Below are positions 19,733 through 30,696 of a DNA stretch of 64,000 bases, piece by piece. This stretch comes from Candidatus Methanorbis basalitermitum (lineage in GTDB: Archaea; Halobacteriota; Methanomicrobia; Methanomicrobiales; Methanocorpusculaceae): positions 1-64,000 of the forward strand of contig JAITSY010000019.1 of the NCBI GenBank assembly GCA_031287415.1. The letters are read 5' to 3'. Each line of letters begins with the position of its first letter. Positions within the stretch are counted from its first letter, which is position 1. The position numbers were made by a program, and so were the translations under genes. Below the pieces are notes generated by a model. It was not told the DNA's origin. It did not search any database and saw only the letters and a list, made by a program, of their open reading frames with translations.

Positions 19733-19806
19733 GGACTCGTGGTCTAGGTGGTTATGACGCCAGCCTTACATGCTGGAGGTCAGGGGTTCGAATCCCCTCG
19801 AGTCCA
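19733..19806 (+). tRNA. tRNA-Val(TAC)
   Basis: Cloverleaf: acceptor GGACTCG/CGAGTCC, anticodon loop CTTACAT, T-arm GGGGTTCGAATCCCC. Confidence 0.93.
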
Positions 19807-20215
19807 CTTATTTTTGAACAGAAGGATCTGTTTATGCGAGAAGATCTATATAATCTCCGTCAGCAAATAAATTGCAAGGCAGTGGAGCGGCTGCGCATCT
19901 GGCGAGTCTGTTTGAGACTTCCTGCATCCTCTCTGCCTCCTCGCATAAAAACAGGTATCACCCCAGAGGGATTAATAGGTAGGCATTCCATATGAAAGTA
20001 GAAAATATGACGGAAGATAGCCATGGCACAGACAAAACAAAAGTTCGATCCGCTTTCAGGCCAGATCAGCGACGGGCTACGAAAGAACAAATCCAAAGGG
20101 AAATCATTTGATGTTCTGGGGGGTAGTTTTGGCAGAGAACACTCGATGGAAAAAAACAGTCGCTTGACAGCTCCTCAGATGCATTTTTCGTGGACTCATC
20201 CAATACACTGATGGA

Positions 20216-20928
20216 ACCTGGCAGCAGTTCGTCATCTCACTCCAGGCCGAAAAAAGGGACTCTTTGCCGCATTGTTTGGCGAAGGTGGAAAGAAAAAGAA
20301 GCGGCAGTCAAAGGAGAGCAAGCTTTTTGAGGCGGAAGAGAAAGAGGCCGAGTCTTATGTGCCAAAACATGTCCGCGATCAGGAATTCATCATCCGCGAC
20401 GAGAGTATGGAGACTGGCATTATTAATCGGATGATCGATCCCGAGCATGAATATAAGGAGGAGCCGAACGATTCGGTGTACGAAGAGCACAGAACACAGC
20501 CGCATTACCATCCTGCAGAGTACGCTACTCCAGCAAAAAGAGGAAATCTCTTCGAGAAAAAAGAATCCTCCTGCAGCTCTGGCACGAAAGCCGGCACAGA
20601 GGCCTTTCATCACACCAAGCACACCGATGAAGACAGGTGCCCAGCAACTGTCTCCTGCTGCAAAATACGCGCCTGCCAGGCTCCGGCGATGCAGGATTTT
20701 GTACATTTGCCATTTGTGCAGCGCTTCGCCAGCTGCAGAAATGCCACAGTTTGTATCCGGAGCGTTTGTACCGCTGTGCCGGATATGTTCCCACGCGGTA
20801 ACCACGCTGATCAAGCACCGCAGCCAGACAAACAAACGGGAGATCAAGGCCGAGTGGTACACCCTTTGTCCGAACCTTGATGCGGATCGTGTCGATGCAA
20901 TGATCCAAGATACCAGAAAAAACACCTA
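20216..20928 (+). pseudogene. Frameshifted unassigned gene remnant
   Basis: Protein-like text switches frame (MFGEGGKKKKRQSKESKLFEAEEKEAES... then CRILYICHLCSASPAAEMPQFVSGAFVPLCRICSHAVTTLI...YTLCPNLDADRVDAMIQDTRKNT). Confidence 0.5.
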
Positions 20929-20935
20929 ATTTTTT

Positions 20936-21046
20936 CGGAATTATCAGTTTGAATGGGAACTGTTCTTCAAATCTGAAATATAACTGTCTATATCAATAGA
21001 GAACTACGAAATAGATATATATCTCTATTAAGACAGGTGAGTCCAT
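20936..21046 (-). repeat. Family A copy 6
   Basis: ggaattatcagtttgaatgggaactgttcttcaaatctgaaatataactgtctatatcaatagag. Confidence 0.9.
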
Positions 21047-21235
21047 AAAAAATAAAACGGACAAAACGTCAGGATAAATAAGAACATCCTCTTATATAGA
21101 TCTCTGCTAAATGGAAAGGGATAGTTCACGCAGATATAGAGTTACACACTGTTTCAGGAGTGTATCAAACACCCTTTTATTTTCCGTGTTATTGAGCCGT
21201 GAACATAAGTGGGACTGATATTTTGTTGATACTGA

Positions 21236-21295
21236 TATTTTTCGAGTGTGTTATAAGAGAAAGTAGATTAACCTAAGAAATATACCCTCTTGCCA
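21236..21295 (+). repeat. Family B repeat copy 4
   Basis: atttttcgagtgtgttataagagaaagtagattaacctaagaaatataccctctt. Confidence 0.7.
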
Positions 21296-21470
21296 ATATA
21301 AAAAATCATTTCGATAATTATTCCAACAAAAGGAACCCAGCAACGGGACAAACATCTCGCCAAAGCTGCAAGCATTCCGCTTGCAGCGTTGCAGGGAATC
21401 GGGTTCCGCTACCATGCAACTATAGCAATTCGTCTGAAACTTCATATCTTGTGCCGCGAAATACGTATTT

Positions 21471-22139
21471 GTGATTGACATTGTATTTATGACAGATATA
21501 CACGGCAGATATGAAATAATCCCCAAAATATTTGAAGAAGAAGAACCGGACTATGTTTTGATCGGCGGCGATCTGACGGACTTCGGACCTCTCGAGGGGA
21601 TAATTCCGGCACTCGAAGAGATTCCAGCACCGACATTTGTAATTCCGGGCAACTGCGATCCAAAAGAAATTTTGCAGGTGATTGAGGCATCGGGTGCGAT
21701 CTCGCTACATAAGAAAAGCATTGATATTGGCAGGATTACGGTGACAGGACTTGGCGGATCGAACACAACACCCTTTAATACACTGTTTGAGATGGGTGAG
21801 GAGGAAATGGCCGCGGATATTTCCAAAGTTTTGGCAAAAACGAAGAAAAATCGATGGAATATTCTGCTGACACATGCACCACCGAAGGGAGCTCTTGACG
21901 ACATAGGCAGCGATGGGTCACTTCATGTCGGATCAGAGTCAGTGGCAGCATTTGCTCGCGAATTTGACATTATTTGCTGCGGACACATTCATGAGCAGAA
22001 GGGCATTGCAGTGTTTGAGCGAAGGATCTGTGTAAACCCAGGGCCTGCTTTTGAAGGGAACTATGCAGTGATCAGGCTCTTAAACGAGGAGGACCCGGTG
22101 ATCGAGTTACGAAACGTGAATGAGAGAACAGAAAAATAA
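21471..22139 (+). CDS. metallophosphoesterase (YfcE/MPP family)
   Basis: MTDIHGRYE, GGDLTDFG, PGNCDP, LTHAPP, CGHIHE motifs. Confidence 0.92.
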   Translation: MIDIVFMTDIHGRYEIIPKIFEEEEPDYVLIGGDLTDFGPLEGIIPALEEIPAPTFVIPGNCDPKEILQVIEASGAISLHKKSIDIGRITVTGLGGSNTTPFNTLFEMGEEEMAADISKVLAKTKKNRWNILLTHAPPKGALDDIGSDGSLHVGSESVAAFAREFDIICCGHIHEQKGIAVFERRICVNPGPAFEGNYAVIRLLNEEDPVIELRNVNERTEK

Positions 22140-22218
22140 GGGAGGGACTCGCTTGCAGCGTTGCACGTGTAACCATGACAGACAGCAGGCCCTGCATGGT
22201 TGCAATCCTCCAAACAAT

Positions 22219-22974
22219 CTAATGCTGCGCCCAGGCACCTTCCAAACCATCGCGATAGAGGCTCACCACCCCACCGATCACAATAATTGCTGGAGATCTC
22301 ACCCCTCTTCGAACTGCAACAGGACCAATGTCCGCAAGTGTTGCGCATGTCACCCGCTGATCTTTTCGGAGCCCGCGCTCGATCACCGCAATCTTCGTTT
22401 CTGGCGATTTTCCGTTTGCAATCAGAAGCTCTGCTATCACCGGCAGGTTCCGCACGCCCATAAAGATCACAATCGTCCCAGGACTGCCCGCAAGCCATTT
22501 CCAGTCAACCGAAGAAACTTCTTTCTCGGGATCCTCGTGCCCCGTCACAAACGTCACCTGACTTGCCCATGAGCGGTGCGTCACCGGAATACCCACACAT
22601 TCAGGAACTGCAATACCACTCGTCACCCCCGGCACAACCTCAACTGCAATCCCGTGCTCCCGCAGGGCCTCCATCTCCTCACCCCCCCGACCAAACATAA
22701 ACGGATCCCCACCCTTCAACCGCACAATATTGCCGCCAATTTTTGCTTTCTCCATCAGCAGTGCCTCCAAATCCGTCTGCCTCATCGTATGGCATCCGCC
22801 GTACTTCCCCACGTCAATCCTCTCCGCATGCACAGGAAGCGTTGCCAAAATCTCCTCTCCCGGAAGCTGATCGTAGAGGATCACATCCGCTGCATCGATC
22901 ACCTCCCGCGCCTTTGCCGTCAACAGCCCAAGACCCCCGGGTCCTGATCCCACTAAAAACACTTTACCAGTCAT
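22219..22974 (-). CDS. cobA: uroporphyrinogen-III C-methyltransferase
   Basis: VGSGPGGLGLLTAKA, LKGGDPFMFGRGGEE, VTGHEDPEK. Confidence 0.93.
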   Translation of the reverse strand: MTGKVFLVGSGPGGLGLLTAKAREVIDAADVILYDQLPGEEILATLPVHAERIDVGKYGGCHTMRQTDLEALLMEKAKIGGNIVRLKGGDPFMFGRGGEEMEALREHGIAVEVVPGVTSGIAVPECVGIPVTHRSWASQVTFVTGHEDPEKEVSSVDWKWLAGSPGTIVIFMGVRNLPVIAELLIANGKSPETKIAVIERGLRKDQRVTCATLADIGPVAVRRGVRSPAIIVIGGVVSLYRDGLEGAWAQH

Positions 22975-23867
22975 GATTTCAAACCAAAAACGGCCCTCGC
23001 CTCCTCAATCAACTCAGAGGCAACCTCACGGAACTGCTTCCCAATCTCCACAGCCTCCTCAATACTCCTGACACTTTCCACAACCCTATCACCGCGGCTG
23101 CCATCAAACGACAAAATTTCCGCAATCAGACGTCCATTTCGGCAGAAAATACCCTGCGGTGTAAAACAGCCCCCACCCATCTGCTCCATCACCGCACGCT
23201 CCACACCCGTATCAAATGCAGTCTGGGGATCATGTAAGACAGCAAACGCTTCCCGGAGCTCCGGTTTATCGCGGCATACCACCGCAATCGTCCCCTGGTT
23301 CGGAGATGGCACAAACTGATCCAGCGGCAGTCGCACCCCATTCACACGATATCCGAGCCGCACAAGACCCGCCTCCGCGAGCACAATCGCATCATACAGC
23401 CCGTCATTCAGCCTCGCAAGCCGCGTCTCCACATTCCCCCGCAGAGGCTCAACACGCACCTGCGGCATACATCGATAATATCGCAGAAGTTGTGCTCGGC
23501 GTCGCATGCTCGACGTCCCCACCGAGTAAATCTCCTCCACCGGCTTGTTGAACACAAAAAAATCAAACGGTGGATCGCGGGGAAGAACCGCCCCCGTGAT
23601 CAGGCCCTTTGGCCGATCCACTGGAATATCTTTCATGCTGTGAACCGCAGCGTCAATCTCGCCGCGCATAATCGCATTATCCAGCTCACGAGTAAACGCG
23701 CCCTGACCGCCGATCTGATGCAGATCGCAGTCAAGAACTCTGTCGCCTGACGTCGTAATAATCTCCAGCGCCACCGAAACCCCGATCTTCACAAGAAGCC
23801 CCTGCACCGTATTCGTCTGCGCAAGCGCAAGCTTGCTTCCGCGGGTACCTATTCTCACGTTCAGCAT
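22971..23867 (-). CDS. hemC: hydroxymethylbilane synthase
   Basis: [37 protein letters not shown]. Confidence 0.95.
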   Translation of the reverse strand: MLNVRIGTRGSKLALAQTNTVQGLLVKIGVSVALEIITTSGDRVLDCDLHQIGGQGAFTRELDNAIMRGEIDAAVHSMKDIPVDRPKGLITGAVLPRDPPFDFFVFNKPVEEIYSVGTSSMRRRAQLLRYYRCMPQVRVEPLRGNVETRLARLNDGLYDAIVLAEAGLVRLGYRVNGVRLPLDQFVPSPNQGTIAVVCRDKPELREAFAVLHDPQTAFDTGVERAVMEQMGGGCFTPQGIFCRNGRLIAEILSFDGSRGDRVVESVRSIEEAVEIGKQFREVASELIEEARAVFGLKS

Positions 23868-25099
23868 TGCGAGTACACCTGCACAAGCTTGGCCATCTCT
23901 GCTTCCCCGTGAGCCGTTGACAGGAAATTCGTCTCAAACTGCGACGGCGGCAGGAACACACCCTCGGAGATGGCTTTTTCCCAGAACATACAAAACGCCG
24001 CGGTATCGCACTCCTTCGCCTCTGTATAGTTGCGGGGTGCAGCAGACCGGAAGAAGTACTTAAACATCGACCCGAGTCTCACGAACGTTCCAGGAGCAGA
24101 TGAAGGAAGGCTTTCCGCAACTACACGTGTCTTCTCCTCAAGATCTGCATACATATCCTCATGCAGATGCAGGTACTTGCTTACCGCAATACCCGCGGCC
24201 ATCGTCGCCGGGTTGGCATTAAACGTACCTGCATTGTACACCGGCCCCTGTGGAGAGACCATCTCCATAATCTCGCGTTTTCCGCCGAACACCCCTATCG
24301 GAAGGCCACCTCCCACAATTTTGCCGAGCGTCGTCAAATCCGGTTTGATACCGAACTTCACCTGCGCACCGCCAATACCAATCCGGTATCCCGTAATCAC
24401 CTCATCGAAGATGAGGAGCACATCGTGCGCCGTCGTAATCTCGCGGACGGCCGCCAGATATCCATCATCAGGAAGAACTGGGCCGATGTTCCCCATCACA
24501 GGCTCAATAATGAACGCCGCGATGTTGTCGTTCTTCGACAGCAACGCCTCCAAATCCTCCGGATCATTATAGGAAACACGTCGAGTATGCGCTGCAAAGT
24601 CCGGCAGCACGCCGGCAGAATCCGGTATTCCGTACGTTGTTGCGCCCGAGCCAGCCGCAATCAGCATCGCATCATGTGCACCGTGGAAGCCGCCGTCAAC
24701 TTTAACGATGTCAGTTTTCCCGCTAAACCCACGTGCCAGTCGGATTGCGGCCATCGTTGCCTCCGTTCCCGTGGACACAAACCGCAGCATGTCTACCGAC
24801 GGATGATCGCCGGTGATCCGCCGCGCCAGATCTATCTCCAGCTCTGTTGGTACTCCATAGAGCCAACCGTTTTCCATCTGCGCGGCAATTGCCGCCGTGA
24901 TCGCCGGATGGGCGTGGCCAAGGATCAGCGGACCATATCCAAGACAACAATCCACCAGACTGCGACCATCGATCGTTTCAAGAACTGCACTTTTCGCGGA
25001 TTGTACATAAAACGGATACGGCTGAATCGCCCGCACCGGACTGGACACTCCACCTGGCAGCAGCGTTTTTGCCGCGGCAAACAGCTCTTCACTGTTCAT
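23861..25099 (-). CDS. hemL: glutamate-1-semialdehyde 2,1-aminomutase
   Basis: [37 protein letters not shown]. Confidence 0.95.
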   Translation of the reverse strand: MNSEELFAAAKTLLPGGVSSPVRAIQPYPFYVQSAKSAVLETIDGRSLVDCCLGYGPLILGHAHPAITAAIAAQMENGWLYGVPTELEIDLARRITGDHPSVDMLRFVSTGTEATMAAIRLARGFSGKTDIVKVDGGFHGAHDAMLIAAGSGATTYGIPDSAGVLPDFAAHTRRVSYNDPEDLEALLSKNDNIAAFIIEPVMGNIGPVLPDDGYLAAVREITTAHDVLLIFDEVITGYRIGIGGAQVKFGIKPDLTTLGKIVGGGLPIGVFGGKREIMEMVSPQGPVYNAGTFNANPATMAAGIAVSKYLHLHEDMYADLEEKTRVVAESLPSSAPGTFVRLGSMFKYFFRSAAPRNYTEAKECDTAAFCMFWEKAISEGVFLPPSQFETNFLSTAHGEAEMAKLVQVYSQC

Positions 25100-26069
25100 G
25101 CAACCACCGTGCGACATCCTGTGCATAATAGGTAATGATGAGATCCGCCCCCGCGCGCTTGATGCTTACCATGGACTCCATCACAACCCGTTTCTCATCG
25201 ATCCACCCATTCTGTGCGGCAGCTTTGATCATCGAGTACTCACCCGACACCTGATAGGCAGCCACCGGCAGACCAAGCTCCTTCACCTTCGCCAGCACAT
25301 CCAGATAGATGCCCGCCGGCTTCACCATCAGAATATCCGCTCCTTCCTCCAGGTCCAGCTCCGATTCACGCACCGCCTCGCGGCCATTCGCTGGGTTCAT
25401 CTGATATGCCAATCGGTCGCCAAAGGCAAATCCGGAATCAGCCGCCTCGCGGAACGGACCATAAAGGGCAGAAGCAAATTTCGCTGAGTAGGACATGATC
25501 GGCACATTCCCGCATTTTGCCGCATCCAGCGCCTCGCGAATCGCCATGACCATGCCGTCCAGCATGCAGGACGGCGCAACGATGTCCGCTCCTGCCGACG
25601 CATGACTGACTGCAATCCTCTGCATCAGTTCGAGCGACGCATCGTTGTCGAGTTCCGGACCGTCACTACTCTCATGGAGAATGCCGCAGTGGCCATGGTC
25701 CGTGTACTCGCAGGCACAAAGATCGCTGATCACTACCATTCCAGGAACCGCCGCCTTAATGGCGCGGATCGCTTCCTGAATCACGCCATGCTTGGAAACT
25801 GCCGAGGATGCGGCTGCATCTTTGGTTTTTGGAATACCGAAGAGAAGAATCGCTTTAATGCCGTTGGTGGCAAGGTCTCCTGCAACCGCTCCGGCATATG
25901 CAAGCGGCCAGCGAAACTGACCGGGCATAGACGCTATCGGCACTTTTTTCGCTGCATCTTCCGCAAAGAAGAGCGGCATGATAAGGTCATTGGTCGTTAC
26001 TGCGGTCTCAGTAAACAGAGGACGAAGACTCTGCCTTCTTAGCCGTCTTAATCGTGTTTGAGGAAACAT
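25089..26069 (-). CDS. hemB: porphobilinogen synthase (delta-aminolevulinate dehydratase)
   Basis: [43 protein letters not shown]. Confidence 0.95.
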   Translation of the reverse strand: MFPQTRLRRLRRQSLRPLFTETAVTTNDLIMPLFFAEDAAKKVPIASMPGQFRWPLAYAGAVAGDLATNGIKAILLFGIPKTKDAAASSAVSKHGVIQEAIRAIKAAVPGMVVISDLCACEYTDHGHCGILHESSDGPELDNDASLELMQRIAVSHASAGADIVAPSCMLDGMVMAIREALDAAKCGNVPIMSYSAKFASALYGPFREAADSGFAFGDRLAYQMNPANGREAVRESELDLEEGADILMVKPAGIYLDVLAKVKELGLPVAAYQVSGEYSMIKAAAQNGWIDEKRVVMESMVSIKRAGADLIITYYAQDVARWLHEQ

Positions 26070-27325
26070 ACTTGTTCACCACGGGTTATTGCGTCAACCA
26101 GTTTCTTGGCTGTTGTGATATCGGTACACTCGGTACTCGCTCGGATGGAGAGAGTGGCATCGGCAAGGAGTTTTTTCACCATTACATGAGTCAGGTCATC
26201 GATCACCGCAAGCATGAGAGGATCGGAAGAACCCAGTTTTCCGATTGCCCGGTCACGTTCTCGCACACGAATTGATTCTGCCCAAGTATAAAGTTCTGCG
26301 ATCAGATCCCCTGCAGCCGTCCGGTTGTAGAGCCGGACGAACTCCGGCAGGAAGCTCGCAATCATCTCCTTGGCACGGGCTGCTTCATCTTTTCGGTGCT
26401 CCAGGTTTTCTTCCGAGATGGACCGGAGGTCGTCGATAGTGAAGAGATGAACACCCGGGATGCCGCGGCAGGCATCTTCCACATCACGAGGCTGGGCGAT
26501 ATCGATGAGGATGAGTTTCCGCGGCCCAGGATCGAGCGGCCAGAACCGCTTGTTCATGGTTGCGGCGAGCGACTCGACATTGATGATGGTATGCGGAGCC
26601 GCCGTGCAGGAGATGACTACATCCGACTGCACGATGCAGGGGTACAATTGGTCCATGTGCAGCGCCCGACCGCCGATCTCGTTGGCAAGTTCAACGGCGT
26701 GATCGTAGGTTCGGTTGGTGACGTAGATCGCCTGCAGTTCTTTCTCCGCAAGCGCCTGCGTTACCAGTCTGCCCATTTCACCTCCGCCAACGACGAGGAT
26801 GTTTCTGTTGCCAAGACTGCCGAGCAGTGTTTCTGCAAGCTGGACGGCAGCCGAACCAATAGAGACTGCTCCTTGGTTGATGTGGGTTGCGGACCGAATC
26901 TCAGCACCTGCACGGATTGCGGTGTTGATACAGATGCCAACAATCGGATCGGCAGTGCCGCATTTCATGGAGAAGAGAAGTGCATTCCTGAGCTGGCCGA
27001 GGATCTGATCCTCGCCGACGATCAGGGACTCGAGACCGGAGGCAATGGCCAGCAGATGGGAAAGGGCAGCCTTTCCTTCATAGATGGTAAAACCGCTCCT
27101 GCCAAGGCTGTGCATGTAGCCGGACAGCGCCGCTCCGTTGCCAGGGACGAGAATTTCGACGCGGTTGCAGGTTTGGAGAAGCACAGCTCCCTTGAAATGA
27201 ATACAGGCATCGGCAAGAAAGGCTGCCTCATCAGAAAACCGGTATTCGGCAAGCCGGATCTGATCAAGAGTGGTGTGATCGATGCCGGCAACAGCAACCG
27301 GCGTGAGGAGTTCGGTGTCCGGCAT
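26048..27325 (-). CDS. hemA: glutamyl-tRNA reductase
   Basis: LLQTCNRVEIL, LVVGGGEMGRLVTQAL, IDIAQPRDVE. Confidence 0.94.
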   Translation of the reverse strand: MPDTELLTPVAVAGIDHTTLDQIRLAEYRFSDEAAFLADACIHFKGAVLLQTCNRVEILVPGNGAALSGYMHSLGRSGFTIYEGKAALSHLLAIASGLESLIVGEDQILGQLRNALLFSMKCGTADPIVGICINTAIRAGAEIRSATHINQGAVSIGSAAVQLAETLLGSLGNRNILVVGGGEMGRLVTQALAEKELQAIYVTNRTYDHAVELANEIGGRALHMDQLYPCIVQSDVVISCTAAPHTIINVESLAATMNKRFWPLDPGPRKLILIDIAQPRDVEDACRGIPGVHLFTIDDLRSISEENLEHRKDEAARAKEMIASFLPEFVRLYNRTAAGDLIAELYTWAESIRVRERDRAIGKLGSSDPLMLAVIDDLTHVMVKKLLADATLSIRASTECTDITTAKKLVDAITRGEQVCFLKHD

Positions 27326-27939
27326 TACCTGTATCCTGCGACAAGACAGCCCGCATCTTTGTTTTCGCGGCAGGCCTGCCAAATTCGCTCGTCACGGAGA
27401 ACGGAACGAAAAATTTCTGCACGCATCTCCTGATCGGGGGCGTGCTCCTTAAGCTGCCCGCGCAGCCCATGCAGTAGCCGGATCATGTTGTCAAGGCCCG
27501 CATAACGTTCCTCAAGGTCTTCGCGAATGAAGCGCGGGACGGCGGGAGCAAAGCCCGAGGTGGAGACGGCAATGGTGTACTCCTCACCCCTGATCATTGA
27601 AGGGATGAGGATATTTGAATCGCTGCCTGTGGCGCTATTGTACCATTTTCCCGCAATTTTTGCCAGACGGACGATGCGGCCGTTCTGTTCCGTGTCGGAA
27701 AGCGCTGCTATCACGAAATCATGCGTTTCAACAAGTTTTGCAAGATCCTCGTCTTTGGCGTCAGCTACATTCATCTGTTTGATGGAGACCCGGGGAAAGG
27801 TAAAGATATCCGGGGAGAGGCTGCGGGAAACGACGGTCATTCGGCAGCCGGAAAAATGGCGGGCCTTGCGAACGCCGACCACTCCTGCGCCGAAGATGAG
27901 GATGCGCCTTGCGGAGAGATCAAGCATCAGCGGAATCAT
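27325..27939 (-). CDS. precorrin-2 dehydrogenase/sirohydrochlorin ferrochelatase-type NAD(P)-binding protein
   Basis: MIPLMLDLSARRILIFGAGVVGVRKARHF; TSGFAPAVPRFIREDLE; end of the heme/siroheme gene cluster. Confidence 0.88.
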   Translation of the reverse strand: MIPLMLDLSARRILIFGAGVVGVRKARHFSGCRMTVVSRSLSPDIFTFPRVSIKQMNVADAKDEDLAKLVETHDFVIAALSDTEQNGRIVRLAKIAGKWYNSATGSDSNILIPSMIRGEEYTIAVSTSGFAPAVPRFIREDLEERYAGLDNMIRLLHGLRGQLKEHAPDQEMRAEIFRSVLRDERIWQACRENKDAGCLVAGYR

Positions 27940-28045
27940 TGATATAATTTTGGTTTGCGTGTTACATTAAAGTTCTGTAATTTATACTCGGGCCAGACAG
28001 AAAAATCCATAGTATGAAATATATGAAGCCGCGTATGTTCTGTTA

Positions 28046-28435
28046 ATGTGTGATTCACAGAGAAGTCCGACAGAACTTACTGTTCTGCTGTATGATCCCG
28101 AAAAATGCGTCAGAAGTGCTGCTGCACAGGAACTGGGCCGCCTCGGACGCAGCGGGTTTGCGGCAGTGCGACCATTGCTTGCTGATGCATCATGGGTTGT
28201 CCGCTATCGTGCCTGCGAGGCTGTCGGCATGATAAAATTGCCAGAGGCATACCAGGTACTTCTAGAAACACTTGCCGATCCCCACGGCCATGTCCGCTAC
28301 ATGGCAGTCAAAGGCCTCGGCCTCCTTGGTGATGCCCGTGCTCTGCCGGATGTTCAGCAATTGCTGGAGGATGAAAATCCGTTTGTCCGCCGGATTGCGA
28401 AGAAGGTTGCCAGAGATCTTTCTGGCTCTCGATGA
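28046..28435 (+). CDS. HEAT-repeat protein
   Basis: Repeats AAAQELGRLGRSGFAAVRPLLADASWVVRYRACEAVG / HVRYMAVKGLGLLGDARALPDV. Confidence 0.85.
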   Translation: MCDSQRSPTELTVLLYDPEKCVRSAAAQELGRLGRSGFAAVRPLLADASWVVRYRACEAVGMIKLPEAYQVLLETLADPHGHVRYMAVKGLGLLGDARALPDVQQLLEDENPFVRRIAKKVARDLSGSR

Positions 28436-28507
28436 TCTCCGTAGTGCATCTTCGGAAATGATGCTGCGGAGAACTGCAGGGCAGCTATGGACAGCACCGC
28501 TGGGGGA

Positions 28508-30004
28508 TCACTTTCGCCGCGAGCCGCTACCAGGCGGCTGCCATTCGAACCCTCGGAAGAGACCCCAGATCAGAATGATGACCGGAATGATCTCAAGTCT
28601 GCCGATCCACATGGCAAAATACAGAATGATTTTGGCGTAGTCTGGCATACCGGGACCGATAACACCGGTGCCGATATTGCTGCCGTTGTTACCGAGACAG
28701 CTGAGGACGTTGTACAGAGTCCCCATGACGTCGTTGGAGAAGTACGGATCATGCAGGATGATGACGAGTATCCCCACGATCGTGAGGATATAGAGGATAA
28801 TCAGCAGCAGGGACTTTGCTATCAGCATATCGGCATCCTGTCCGGAAAGGGTTTTGCCGTCATGGCGCATGAGGGTACAGGAATGGGGGCTGATAATAGT
28901 TTTTTTGAACCACCAGGCCATGGCTTCAAATAGGACCAGAATGCGGTCAAGTTTGAGACCTCCAGAGGTACTGCCGGATCCTCCCTCAATGAGGACAAAA
29001 ACGGAGAGGAAGAGGATGGTTGCAGCACCCCAGCCAGCAATGGAGGTGTTCTGAAATCCAGTAGAGCTGATGACAGAGCCCGACATGAAAAGTCCTTCGC
29101 GGACAGCGTCTATCATAGTGCAGTTGCCGAAAACCGTCCGATCGATGATGAGGACAGCAGCAACGAAGAAGAAGATGGCAATCATGAGCTGGAGCACGCG
29201 GTCAGCGATGATCCTCTTGAAGGAGCGGCCGGTATAAACAAGATAATAGAGCCGGAACGGCAGGGCACCTGCAAGCATGATGGGGATCAGGACCATCTCC
29301 AACCCGAAGTTGCCGAAGTGGGAGATGCCTTCGGTATAAATGGACATACCGCCAGTGGAGATTGCGCAAAATACTACGTTGACCGCATCCCAGAGATCAA
29401 GGCCGGTCGCCATGACGGCAAGAATTGAGATGCTGGTAAGGACGACGTAGATTTTCCACATCTGAAAGGCGGTTGCAATGACACTTGGCATGAGGGCCTC
29501 AGAACGGCCTTCAGAACGATAGAGGCTGCGGGTAACAAGGCCCGAGCGGCTGGCAACAGTGAGCGTGAAGGCGATGATCCCAAGTCCGCCAATCCACTGC
29601 ATGAAAGAACGCCAGATAAGAAAGGTTTTCGGCCATGTGCCAAAGTCTACTATGAAGGTGAAGCCGGTTCCGGCCCAGGCGGACATGGATTCGAAGGCTG
29701 CATCAAGGACGGTCATGCCGGTGGACAGGAAGGGCAGGCATCCAATGAAACTGACGAAGATCCAGACGAGAGCAGCCGCTGCAATGGAGAGGCTGCTGCG
29801 TGCTGGCTTGTTTCCTCCAGGAAGAAGAAGGAGCACCCCGCCGAGGATGAGGAAGAGAAAGGTCGCCCCCCCCATGACAAAGAGAGCGGCCCATTCCTGA
29901 CAGTATGCCCCAACGCCGAGCGGCAGCAGGGTTGCAAGACCTATAAAGAGGAAAACCGATCCGAGGTCGCGCCCGACACTGACAAGTTCATGAAGGATGC
30001 CCAT
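28508..30004 (-). CDS. trkH: TrkH-family potassium uptake protein
   Basis: WAGTGFTFIVDF, WRSFMQWIGGLGIIAFT, GGSGSTSGGLKLDRI selectivity-filter-type motifs. Confidence 0.9.
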   Translation of the reverse strand: MGILHELVSVGRDLGSVFLFIGLATLLPLGVGAYCQEWAALFVMGGATFLFLILGGVLLLLPGGNKPARSSLSIAAAALVWIFVSFIGCLPFLSTGMTVLDAAFESMSAWAGTGFTFIVDFGTWPKTFLIWRSFMQWIGGLGIIAFTLTVASRSGLVTRSLYRSEGRSEALMPSVIATAFQMWKIYVVLTSISILAVMATGLDLWDAVNVVFCAISTGGMSIYTEGISHFGNFGLEMVLIPIMLAGALPFRLYYLVYTGRSFKRIIADRVLQLMIAIFFFVAAVLIIDRTVFGNCTMIDAVREGLFMSGSVISSTGFQNTSIAGWGAATILFLSVFVLIEGGSGSTSGGLKLDRILVLFEAMAWWFKKTIISPHSCTLMRHDGKTLSGQDADMLIAKSLLLIILYILTIVGILVIILHDPYFSNDVMGTLYNVLSCLGNNGSNIGTGVIGPGMPDYAKIILYFAMWIGRLEIIPVIILIWGLFRGFEWQPPGSGSRRK

Positions 30005-30239
30005 TTGATATAAAGTGATCGAACCTGCTCAAATATAATGGTAGGGATCGCCCAAAGATTTTTCTGGAAAAACGGTTGAAACGGACAGCAGGGCATCTTT
30101 TTCCCCATGCCGGCCGATGAAAACGGAAGTGCTGCAAAGCCAAAAACTTGACAGCCTTGCGAGGCAGCGGAAGCCTCGCTTTGTGGCCGCCGCCCCACCT
30201 ACCAGTACTGGCAGACGAGGGTCTCCATTGCTTTGCAGG

Positions 30240-30623
30240 TTACTCGGTCTTGGACCACAGTCCATGTTTGTTGCAGTATTCGCAGGCTTTAACTGCTTTT
30301 GCAGGAGTCTTAACGGTGATTTCCGGTTTTTCTCCTGGTGCAAGGAATTTTTCATGAAAGATGCCGTCGTCGGTCTTGAGGGCTACCCAAGTAATGTAGT
30401 GATCTGCTTCCATCAGGTGGGGAACGGAGCCGACTGCGACCTTATATCCGCCGTCAACATTAGTTACGATCGGGACGTGCTTTTCTTGGGCGGTGCCGGT
30501 GGTATTCTCTACAAGTTTGTGCATGGGTTCGCCACAGCAAACAAGCTCACAAGTACCTTTGCTAATGACCAGGACGGTGTTTCCGCAGATGTTACATTTG
30601 CAGATATCATTTACTTCTGACAT
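30240..30623 (-). CDS. desulfoferrodoxin / superoxide reductase
   Basis: CNICGNTVLV...CCGEPM, HVP, HYITW, ACEYCNKHGLW. Confidence 0.93.
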   Translation of the reverse strand: MSEVNDICKCNICGNTVLVISKGTCELVCCGEPMHKLVENTTGTAQEKHVPIVTNVDGGYKVAVGSVPHLMEADHYITWVALKTDDGIFHEKFLAPGEKPEITVKTPAKAVKACEYCNKHGLWSKTE

Positions 30624-30696
30624 GATAGATATATTCGCGCAAGATCAATATATACATGAGTATCGGGGGAAAGCAGCAAAAAAGAGCGGAAAAGGA

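Noticed and set aside
24161-25135. 324-aa + strand ORF opposite hemL
   Set aside because: Shadow ORF caused by high GC coding bias on the other strand; rich in His/Arg/Ser with no motif.
26396-27433. 345-aa + strand ORF opposite hemA
   Set aside because: Shadow ORF; hemA on the minus strand has all family motifs.
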